From the NCBI RefSeq assembly GCF_020511115.1, contig NZ_JAJAVH010000004.1:1-64000 (forward strand): a DNA stretch of 64,000 bases, read 5' to 3'. Position 1 is the first letter of the stretch, and every line of letters begins with the position of its first letter. Shown piece after piece: positions 52,428 through 60,670 of the stretch. The DNA is from Luteimonas panaciterrae (GTDB taxonomy: Bacteria; Pseudomonadota; Gammaproteobacteria; Xanthomonadales; Xanthomonadaceae). Position numbers and translations under genes: made by a program. The notes beneath the pieces were generated by a model. It was given only the letters and a program-made list of their open reading frames with translations, ran no database searches and was not told where the DNA came from.

Positions 52428-53858
52428 ATGACCACCCTTGCCGTCGCGCCGGAGTTCCCGGGCAATCTCGAATGGCTGAACCTGACCCAGCCGCTGCGCA
52501 TGGCGCAGCTGCGCGGGAAGGTGTGCGCGCTCGCCTTCGTCAATGCGGGGTCGGCCTGGTGCCAGCAGCGGCTGGGCGATCTGGCCAATCTGCGCCGGCG
52601 GCATGGCGATCGCATCAACGTGGTGGCGGTGCACGTGCCGCGCTTCGAGAACGAGCGCGATCCCGGCCGGGTGGTGATGCTGTTGCGGCGCCAGCGCTTC
52701 GAATTTCCCGTCGCCCATGATCCCGACTGGACCTTGTGGCAGCAGTACGGCATCGAGGCCTGGCCGACCGTCGTCCTGATCGACGGCGAGGGCAAGGTGC
52801 GCAAGCGCTGGGTCGGTGACACCCAGGTGCGCGAACTGGATGCGGCGGTGTCGGAACTGCAGGACGAAGTCGTGATGCCTGCGTATGACGCCGATCCCAT
52901 CGAATTGCGGCAGATGCGCGAGCCATTGCTGCCTCTGAACTTTCCGGCCGGGCTGGCGCTGGATGCCGGCACGCTCTACGTCGCCGACAGCGGCCATCAC
53001 CGCATCCTGGCCTGCGATCCGGGCGGGCGCGTGCTGCGTCAATTCGGCAGCGGCGGGCCGGGGTTCATCGACGGGCCGATGGAGCTGTCGGCGTTCAACC
53101 AGCCGCGCGCGCTGTGCGTCCACCACAACAATCTGTTCGTCGCCGACAGCGGCAATCATGCGATCCGGCGCGTCGATCTGCGGACCGGCGAGGTCGATAC
53201 GGTCTGCGGCGCCGGGCGGCCAGGCCAGCCGGAGCCGGGCGTGTTCACCGACCCGCGCCGGGTGGCGCTGGATCAGCCGCGCGCGGTCGCGATCGATGCC
53301 TCGGGCACGATGCACATCGCCACCGTGGGCGACAACCGGATCTGGTCGCTTGACCTCGGGCGCCGCGAGATTCGTCTGCTCGCCGGATCGGGCGCCCTCG
53401 ACGTGATCGACGGTGTCGGCACCGCGGCGGCGTTCGCCGAACCGGTGGCGCTGGCGGCGGTGCAGCAGCTGCTGTACGTCTGCGACGGTGCCGGTTCGGC
53501 GATCCGCAGCGTCAACACCCGCACCGGCCAGGTCACCACATTGTTGGGGCAGGGCGTGTGGGAACACGGCCACGTCGATGGCGCGCGCGGCGAGGTGCGT
53601 CTGCAGCAGCCGCAGGCGATCGCGCTCGATCCGAACGCGCCGATGCTCTGGATCGCCGACAGCGGCAACGACGCGCTGCGCACCCTGCGCCTGGGAGGCG
53701 GCGAGGTCAACACGATTTCCCTTCTGCACCGTCTGCACGCGCCGGCCGGTCTCACGGTGGCGAACGGCGCGGTCTGGATCGCCGACAGCGACGCCCACGC
53801 CGTGCTGCGGCTGGATGTGCAAGAGGGCATTCTGCGACACGTTCCGATCGGCGAATGA
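52428..53858 (+). CDS. Thioredoxin-like plus NHL-repeat protein (NHLRC2-like)
   Basis: A 476-residue protein with an N-terminal thioredoxin-like/TlpA fold (about 1-145; LRGKVCALAFVNAGSAWCQQ, GIEAWPTVVLID) and a C-terminal NHL beta-propeller of about five or six blades (LYVADSGHHRILACD, LFVADSGNHAIRRVD, LWIADSGNDALRTL, VWIADSDAHAVLRLD). This matches the domain order of animal NHLRC2. The redox site is WCQQ, so the resolving cysteine is missing and oxidoreductase activity is doubtful. Its stop overlaps the uvrC start. Confidence 0.85.
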   Translation: MTTLAVAPEFPGNLEWLNLTQPLRMAQLRGKVCALAFVNAGSAWCQQRLGDLANLRRRHGDRINVVAVHVPRFENERDPGRVVMLLRRQRFEFPVAHDPDWTLWQQYGIEAWPTVVLIDGEGKVRKRWVGDTQVRELDAAVSELQDEVVMPAYDADPIELRQMREPLLPLNFPAGLALDAGTLYVADSGHHRILACDPGGRVLRQFGSGGPGFIDGPMELSAFNQPRALCVHHNNLFVADSGNHAIRRVDLRTGEVDTVCGAGRPGQPEPGVFTDPRRVALDQPRAVAIDASGTMHIATVGDNRIWSLDLGRREIRLLAGSGALDVIDGVGTAAAFAEPVALAAVQQLLYVCDGAGSAIRSVNTRTGQVTTLLGQGVWEHGHVDGARGEVRLQQPQAIALDPNAPMLWIADSGNDALRTLRLGGGEVNTISLLHRLHAPAGLTVANGAVWIADSDAHAVLRLDVQEGILRHVPIGE

Positions 53859-55714
53859 CGGCAGGATCCGAGGAATTCGACGGCAAGGCATTCGTGCGCG
53901 GCCTGAGCACCGCGCCGGGCGTGTATCGCATGTTCGCGGCCGACGACAGCGTGCTGTACGTGGGCAAGGCGCGCGAGTTGCGCAAGCGCGTCTCCAGCTA
54001 TTTCAACGCCGCGCCGAAGAATGCACGCACCATGGCGATGCTGGCGCAGGTCGCGCGCATGGACGTCACGGTCACGCGCAACGAGGGCGAGGCGCTGCTG
54101 CTGGAAAACCAGCTGATCAAGTCGCTCAAGCCGCGTTACAACGTGATGCTGCGCGACGACAAGAGCTATCCCTACGTGCTGCTCACCCAGGAAGCCTGGC
54201 CGCGATTGGCCCTGCATCGCGGCGCACGTGCGATTCCCGGGCGCTATTTCGGGCCGTATCCCAGCGTCGGCGCGGTGCGCGAGACGCTCAATCTGATGCA
54301 CAAGCTGTTCAAGCTGCGCAGCTGCGAGGACAGCGTGTTCCGCAACCGTTCGCGGCCGTGCCTGCAGTACCAGATCGGCCGTTGCAACGCGCCCTGCGTC
54401 GGCCTGGTGCAGGCGCGCGATTACGCCGAGGCAGTGCGTCGCGTCGGGTTATTCCTCGACGGCCGCAGCGACGAACTCGGCGAGGAACTGCTCAAGGCGA
54501 TGGAAGCGGCCAGCGAGCGCCTGGATTTCGAGGAAGCCGGCCGCCTGCGCGACCTGATCACGGGAATCCGCCGCCTGCAGGCGCGCCAATACGTCGACGG
54601 CAACGCCGCCGATCTCGATGTGCTGGCCTGCGCCATGCAGGGCACGCATGCCTGCGTGTTGCTGTTGGCCTTCCGCGACGGCCGCAACCTCGGCACGCGC
54701 TCGTTCTTCCCGAAGACCAACGGCAGCGACAATCCCGCGGAAGTGCTGTCGGCATTCGTCTCCCAGTACTACGCCGAGCAGACGCCGCCGCGCGAGATCG
54801 TGCTCGACCGCGACATCGAGGATGCCGAACTGCTGGAGAACGTGTTCAGCACCGTCGCCGGCCGCCGCATCGCGATCAAGACCAGCGTGCGCGGCGAGCG
54901 GGCGGGCTACCTCGACCTGGCGCGGCGCAATGCCGAGGTGACGCTCGCCACCGAACTCGGCAGCCAGGCCGCCCAGCATGCCCGCGCCGAATCCCTGCGC
55001 GATCTGCTCGGCCTGGAGGATCTGCCGCAGCGGATCGAATGCTTCGACATCAGCCACACCATGGGCGAGGCGACGGTGGCCTCGTGCGTGGTGTTCGATG
55101 CTGCAGGCCCCGTTCGCAGCCAGTACCGGCGCTACAACATCACCGGCATCGAGCCCGGTGACGACTACGCGGCGATGAAGCAGGCCCTGGAGCGGCGCTT
55201 CCGCCGCGCCGTCGAGCAGCTGGAAGCCGAAGGCGGGGAGGCGGACGGCGCCCGCGAAGGCCTCGGCATTCTCCCCGACGTGCTTCTGATCGACGGCGGC
55301 GCCGGCCAGGTGGCCCAGGCGAGGGAAGTCCTCACCGATTTCGGCATCACCGGCGTCATGCTGGTCGGTGTGGCCAAGGGCGAGGCGCGCAAGCCCGGCC
55401 ACGAGACCCTGCTGCTGCCGGACGGCCGTGAGCTGCGCCCGGGCGCGGCGTCCTTGGGCCTGCAGCTGATCCAGCAGGTGCGCGACGAGGCCCACCGCTT
55501 CGCCATCACCGGACATCGTGGGCGCCGGCAGAAGGCGCGCAACGTCAGCCGGCTGGAGGACATCCCCGGGATCGGCCCGCGCCGGCGCGCCAGCCTGCTC
55601 AAGCATTTCGGCGGCCTCGGCGGCCTGAAGAAGGCGGGGGTGGACGAGATCGCCCAGGTCGAAGGCATCAATGCGGCCCTGGCCGAGCGCATCTACGCGA
55701 CATTGCATGCGTGA
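53855..55714 (+). CDS. uvrC: Excinuclease ABC subunit C
   Basis: Nucleotide-excision-repair endonuclease of 619 residues. The N-terminal GIY-YIG-type domain is APGVYRMFAADDSVLYVGKA; a UVR helix pair for UvrB contact lies around LLKAMEAASERLDFEEAGRLRD; the RNase H-like second nuclease includes IECFDISHTMGEATVASCVVF and DVLLIDGGAGQ; two helix-hairpin-helix motifs (LEDIPGIGPRRRASLLKHFG) end the protein. ATGA overlap with the NHL gene. Confidence 0.96.
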   Translation: MTAGSEEFDGKAFVRGLSTAPGVYRMFAADDSVLYVGKARELRKRVSSYFNAAPKNARTMAMLAQVARMDVTVTRNEGEALLLENQLIKSLKPRYNVMLRDDKSYPYVLLTQEAWPRLALHRGARAIPGRYFGPYPSVGAVRETLNLMHKLFKLRSCEDSVFRNRSRPCLQYQIGRCNAPCVGLVQARDYAEAVRRVGLFLDGRSDELGEELLKAMEAASERLDFEEAGRLRDLITGIRRLQARQYVDGNAADLDVLACAMQGTHACVLLLAFRDGRNLGTRSFFPKTNGSDNPAEVLSAFVSQYYAEQTPPREIVLDRDIEDAELLENVFSTVAGRRIAIKTSVRGERAGYLDLARRNAEVTLATELGSQAAQHARAESLRDLLGLEDLPQRIECFDISHTMGEATVASCVVFDAAGPVRSQYRRYNITGIEPGDDYAAMKQALERRFRRAVEQLEAEGGEADGAREGLGILPDVLLIDGGAGQVAQAREVLTDFGITGVMLVGVAKGEARKPGHETLLLPDGRELRPGAASLGLQLIQQVRDEAHRFAITGHRGRRQKARNVSRLEDIPGIGPRRRASLLKHFGGLGGLKKAGVDEIAQVEGINAALAERIYATLHA

Positions 55715-55965
55715 GCCGCCCCGGGCATGAACTCCGGGCCATGCCGCGTGGTGAATGATCCGCGGCCATGGCGCCACCACGATCCCGGTGGATCGCACCT
55801 TCCTCTTATGGTGAAAGGCTGCCGATTTTCGACAAGTCAGTGGTCACGCATGGGCACATGCGCGGATTTTGTGCAGGAGCATCAAAACGAAACCCCTCGA
55901 TTCCTCACTTTCCGCCCCCATCACTGCACTAAGATGTCCCCGCACCGCACCCGATAGATCACCGG

Positions 55966-56682
<717 letters not shown>

Positions 56683-56811
56683 GTTTCAAGAAATACGAGG
56701 ACGTCCCCATCAGGTGACGGACTTCGAGAGGAAACCCCGGCATCCGGGGTTTTGCTTTATCGGGCGCTTGAAAACGCCGCCCGGATGCGCCAGCCTCGGC
56801 GCATCGTCACC

Positions 56812-56885
56812 GGCCTGGTGGCAGAGTGGTCATGCAGCGGACTGCAAATCCGCGTACGCCGGTTCGATTCCGACCCAGGCCTCCA
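56812..56885 (+). tRNA. tRNA-Cys (anticodon GCA)
   Basis: 74 bases with CCA. Acceptor GGCCTGG/CCAGGCC; anticodon arm GCGGA-CTGCAAA-TCCGC. It follows tRNA-Gly by 129 bases. Confidence 0.96.
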
Positions 56886-57140
56886 TCGCGTCGGAGACTC
56901 CCGTGAGAACGGGTACTTCGCCGTGGTGCGAGCGATCGAGCGGAATCAGCCCGCTAACTTACTTACGATCGATTTTGCGCGACGTCCGCATATCAGCCTG
57001 ACAGACCCGAAACCCTGGACTGCGGCGGGGATTGCCTGAAATGCATGGCGGAAGTCGTTGAAGATCCTGATTGCGTGCTGGCAATGAGTGAGATCATGCG
57101 AGCCGTCAACCCGACATCATCCAACCCCGCGAACTAGACA

Positions 57141-57983
57141 ATGAATGCCTGTCTACGCCTACTAGCTGTTGCACTCCTTGCTTTTCCTATATCTCTGATC
57201 GCAGCCGCGCCGGCCACGAAACCCGATCTGCGCCTGTGGCGTCTGGATTGCGGTGAGTTGTGGACCTACAACCTGGATGAAATGTCCGATACGCGCGCCT
57301 ATGTCGGCCGGAGCAAGTACTTCGTAGGAAGCTGCTACCTCATCCGGCATGGTGAGACCTATCTGCTCTGGGATGCGGGCCTGTCGCGGGAGTATCTGCA
57401 CAAGCCTTTCGCCCGAGGTGATGCGGATTCCAATTCGTTGGCCATCACTCTGGTCGATCAGTTGGCCAAGATCGGAGTCGAGCCATCGCAGATCGCTATG
57501 ATCGGCATCAGCCACTATCACTTCGACCATATCGGCCAGGCGGCCGATTTCCCGCAGGCGAAGCTGCTGATCGGCCAGAAGGATTTCGAGGTCCTGGGCC
57601 AACCGGGCCAGGAATGGCGCGCGAAGCTGCTTGCCCCTTGGCTGCGCAAGGATGCCAAGATCGAAAAAATCAACGGCGACTCCGATGTCTTCGGAGACGG
57701 CAGCGTCGTGATGCTCGATCTCCCGGGACACACGCCGGGCCATCACGGGTTGCTGGTGCAGTTGCCCAAGCGCGGCGCCGTGCTGCTGTCGGGCGACGTG
57801 GTGCATTTCCGCGAGAACATGGAGTCGATGGGCGTGCCCTCGTTCAACACCGATCGCGCGCAATCGCTCGCCTCGATGGATCGCTTTGGCAAGCTCGCGC
57901 GGAATCTGCACGCGACCTTGATCATCCAGCACGAGGAAGAGGATGTATCGAAGCTGCCGGTATTCCCGGAAGCAGCCGAGTAA
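57141..57983 (+). CDS. Exported AHL-lactonase-like metallo-beta-lactamase
   Basis: A 280-residue metallo-beta-lactamase-fold hydrolase with a signal peptide (LLAVALLAFPISLIAAA). The dizinc motif SHYHFDHIG (His125, His127, Asp129, His130), the later LPGHTPGHHG histidine, SGDVVHF aspartate and IIQHEEED match the N-acyl-homoserine lactonase group (AiiA-like), which opens the ring of quorum signals. A signal peptide puts it in the periplasm or outside. It sits alone between tRNA-Cys and tRNA-Leu. AHL as substrate is a family inference. Confidence 0.85.
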   Translation: MNACLRLLAVALLAFPISLIAAAPATKPDLRLWRLDCGELWTYNLDEMSDTRAYVGRSKYFVGSCYLIRHGETYLLWDAGLSREYLHKPFARGDADSNSLAITLVDQLAKIGVEPSQIAMIGISHYHFDHIGQAADFPQAKLLIGQKDFEVLGQPGQEWRAKLLAPWLRKDAKIEKINGDSDVFGDGSVVMLDLPGHTPGHHGLLVQLPKRGAVLLSGDVVHFRENMESMGVPSFNTDRAQSLASMDRFGKLARNLHATLIIQHEEEDVSKLPVFPEAAE

Positions 57984-58115
57984 GTGCGCCTCGGCAACGG
58001 AACGGCATCTAAAACAGGCCCCGCGCACAGCGTGAAGTACCATTTGGGTCGTGTTGAATCCTGACGGCTTGAGTCTTTGATCTGGCGTCGCGGGTTCAGG
58101 CAAACTAAACGGCAT

Positions 58116-58202
58116 GCCCGGATGGCGAAACTGGTAGACGCAAGGGACTTAAAATCCCTCGACCGCAAGGTCATGTCGGTTCGATTCCGACTCCGGGCAC
58201 CA
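58116..58202 (+). tRNA. tRNA-Leu (anticodon TAA)
   Basis: 87 bases with CCA and a long variable arm. Acceptor GCCCGGA/TCCGGGC; anticodon arm AGGGA-CTTAAAA-TCCCT, reading UUA codons. Confidence 0.96.
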
Positions 58203-58213
58203 GGTGATGAATG

Positions 58214-58241
58214 AAAAAGGCCATCCGAAGATGGCCTTTTT
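58214..58241. terminator. Bidirectional terminator
   Basis: AAAAAGGCCAT-CCGAAG-ATGGCCTTTTT, an 11-bp perfect stem with T-runs on both strands. It ends the tRNA-Leu transcript and, in the other direction, that of the flavoprotein gene. Confidence 0.9.
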
Positions 58242-58297
58242 TGCCGGATGGGCAAGGGCTTTCGATCTCGAAACTGCCTGGACGCCTGAAGTGCTGG

Positions 58298-60064
58298 TTA
58301 CAACAGCTTGTCCAGCAGTGGCGAGGTAAACACTCGGGCGGGATCGTACTTGTCCAGAATCTTGCGCGCCGTCTCCCATTGCGCGTTCGCCGGTTGCCCG
58401 ATGCTGATCGACTCGGGAACGACGGAAGACAACACATACGGGTTGTCCCAGGCCTGGGCATCGGTATAGCCCCAGCCCTTGCTCCATTCGACGCGAGCCT
58501 GCGCGTAGTCTCCGGTGTAGTTGGAGAGCACCCATTCCTCCATCTCACGGTAGAACTCGTTGGCATGCGCCGTGCCCGGCAGGGTGAGGATGTCGAGCCA
58601 TACCGCGACATCCCATTCCGGTTTGTCGAGGCGTGGTCTGAGCGCCGACAGCAAAGGCGCGACCGCGCCTTCGACGGCGGCTTCCGACGGCGTGTCCAGG
58701 CCGGTGACGCGAATCTCGACCGGTCCATTCATCGGGTACTGATTGCGGCTTTGGTAGTCGGCGATCATCTCGTCGTAGCGCTTGACGAATTCATGCACGA
58801 CGCGCTGCACGTCGGAGCGTCGGGTGAGGATCGCGTAGCCATTCGCGGTGACGCGCAAGGTGCTGGGTTTGACGTATAGGAGCGTGTTCTTCGACGCGCC
58901 CCAGATGTCGAGATTCAATGTCGCGACGAGGCCCGCTTGCACGGCGGCGAGCTGGGCTGCGCCGAACAATGGCGTGATCGCGGAGATGCCTCGGTTGATG
59001 TCGCCGATCAGGTCGGTGACCAGCTTCGGCAGGTTCTCGGCGAAGATGTAGTTGAACGGCGCGAAGACCGGACGCGAGAACAGCGGACGTTTCGGCGAAA
59101 CCGTCCAGACCTTGGTCCACGGCGTGCGGGTGAACGGGAAGGTGATCGTTTCGATGCGGCCGGCGCTGTCGAGGAAGCTGGCGAAGGTGCGGCCACCGGA
59201 ACCGGGCGGCGCGAACAACTCGTCGGTGGTGATGTCGGTGAAGCTTTGGCAGCGCAAGTATTGGTTCGGGCCGGCCTGCAGCGTGGCGCTGGTGATGAAC
59301 GCGCGTCCGAGATGCGTGAGGAAGGCCGCGGATTCGAATTCGTCGCGACGAAAGGTTTTCAGCACGTAGCGGCCGGAAGTGTGCTCCCAGACCACGGCCG
59401 TGAGTGAAAGAACGCTGTTGCTCACCGAGCCGAAGCTGTGTCCGGGCCGCGCCTTCTCGCCTGGTGCCGGAACGGCCGTGCCGTGTCCGTTGATGGCCAG
59501 GGCGCCGCCCAGCGTGATGTCGCCGGGGGCTGGAGTGGAGATGAATCCGAGGCCGGCGGTTTCCAGTTTGGCCATGAGATCCTGCATCAGCACGCCGGTT
59601 TGTGCCGTCACTCGCGCGGGTTGCGTGCTGGCGTCGATCTGGACCTTGTTGAGGGACGTGGTGGTGTCGATCAGCAGCACGCCGGACGCGTTCTGCCCCG
59701 GCTGGAAGGTCAATGGCGACCAGTTGTGCATCGCGCCGCGCGGGCGCACCTTGAAGCCGTTCTCGAACGCCCAGTTGACGATCTGCAGCACTTCGTCTTC
59801 GTTGCGGGGCGAAGTGGTCCAGGCATCGTCGACCTTGATGTCGCCGGCCCAGTTCTGGAAGGCCTGCCTGTACAGGCGAACCTGCGAGGGGAAGCTGGTG
59901 GGGGCGTCGCCGAGTTCGCTGGCGTTGACCTGGAATGCGGGCATCCACGCGACCGTGGCTGCCGCCGCGCCCGCGGAAAGCGCCTTGCCCACGAAGCGCC
60001 GTCTGGAAGTGTCTTGGGGAGCGGATCCGTTGTTCGGATCGTATTTGCTATCGGAGTTCGACAT
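58298..60064 (-). CDS. Tat-exported FAD oxidase, cholesterol-oxidase-like
   Basis: A 588-residue flavoprotein. The N-terminus has a twin-arginine signal (TSRRRFVGKALSAGAAAATV). A VAO/PCMH-type FAD domain follows, with RGAMHNWSPL, whose histidine is placed like the covalently FAD-linked histidine of Brevibacterium type-II cholesterol oxidase, and TPAPGDITLGGALAINGHGT. The middle part resembles the cholesterol-oxidase substrate-binding domain (PFTRTPWTKVWTVSPKRP). Sterol oxidation is inferred from family only. The start at 60064 keeps the Tat signal at the head. It lies downstream of a bacteriocin-like gene on the same strand. Confidence 0.8.
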   Translation of the reverse strand: MSNSDSKYDPNNGSAPQDTSRRRFVGKALSAGAAAATVAWMPAFQVNASELGDAPTSFPSQVRLYRQAFQNWAGDIKVDDAWTTSPRNEDEVLQIVNWAFENGFKVRPRGAMHNWSPLTFQPGQNASGVLLIDTTTSLNKVQIDASTQPARVTAQTGVLMQDLMAKLETAGLGFISTPAPGDITLGGALAINGHGTAVPAPGEKARPGHSFGSVSNSVLSLTAVVWEHTSGRYVLKTFRRDEFESAAFLTHLGRAFITSATLQAGPNQYLRCQSFTDITTDELFAPPGSGGRTFASFLDSAGRIETITFPFTRTPWTKVWTVSPKRPLFSRPVFAPFNYIFAENLPKLVTDLIGDINRGISAITPLFGAAQLAAVQAGLVATLNLDIWGASKNTLLYVKPSTLRVTANGYAILTRRSDVQRVVHEFVKRYDEMIADYQSRNQYPMNGPVEIRVTGLDTPSEAAVEGAVAPLLSALRPRLDKPEWDVAVWLDILTLPGTAHANEFYREMEEWVLSNYTGDYAQARVEWSKGWGYTDAQAWDNPYVLSSVVPESISIGQPANAQWETARKILDKYDPARVFTSPLLDKLL

Positions 60065-60229
60065 GGGGAAGGCTCTGGGAATGGAAATCTTTGGGAATTG
60101 AAATGGTGTTCTTGAGCGCAAACGCGCCCGAATCCCGATTTCTCGAGACGGAGAGAGGAATCTGAAAGCGACCTGGACTGGCGCGGAAATGCCGCTTGCC
60201 TAGCGCCAGGTGTCAACGGCGTCGCCGAT

Positions 60230-60257
60230 GCATGCCCGGTGTCGACCCCGGGCATGC
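60230..60257. terminator. Hairpin after the bacteriocin-like gene
   Basis: GCATGCCCGG and CCGGGCATGC pair perfectly over 10 bp around an 8-base loop, about 20 bases beyond the peptide stop codon. No T-run follows on the minus strand, so termination would be weak; read-through into the flavoprotein gene is possible. Confidence 0.5.
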
Positions 60258-60276
60258 AATGACGAACGCGTCAGGC

Positions 60277-60585
60277 TCAGAACGGAGCCGGGCCGTGCTC
60301 GGTCGGGTAGTGATAGTTGATCGTGCCTTCGCCACCGAGCAGGTTTCCGATCACTTCCACTGTGCGAAACACGGTGTAACCGGCCAGATCAGCGGCCTGG
60401 TGGATGGCACCGGTGATGCCGAAGGTGTACGGGCTGAGGCCATCGAACAACACCCCACCGACCGACGAAACGAGCGGCGTGTTGAGGAATTCGTTGGCCA
60501 GATTGTCGAGGCCGATGATGGCATCGCCGATCAGGGTGCCCGCGCCGGACACCTGGGTGGCTTCCTGGAGACTGAGTTCTTGCAT
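60277..60585 (-). CDS. Bacteriocin-like peptide with double-glycine-type leader
   Basis: A 102-residue peptide. The leader MQELSLQEATQVSGAG matches leaders cut by C39-peptidase ABC exporters (E-L/S-L...V-S-G-G/A). Cleavage after Gly14-Ala15 would release an 87-residue, glycine-rich, hydrophobic product (TLIGDAIIGLDNLANEF..., GG at 43-44 and 84-85, GxxG-type helices) with no cysteine. AGGAG lies 8 bases before the ATG at 60585. It directly follows the gene of a C39 ABC exporter. Antibacterial activity is inferred; a signalling or adhesion peptide is also conceivable. Confidence 0.8.
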   Translation of the reverse strand: MQELSLQEATQVSGAGTLIGDAIIGLDNLANEFLNTPLVSSVGGVLFDGLSPYTFGITGAIHQAADLAGYTVFRTVEVIGNLLGGEGTINYHYPTEHGPAPF

Positions 60586-60670
60586 GGATGTACTCCTGTT
60601 GTGAGGGATGAATTGCTTGCCAGATACCCCGTCTGGCACGGGTCACGACCGCCCATCGCGCGCTGGACGA

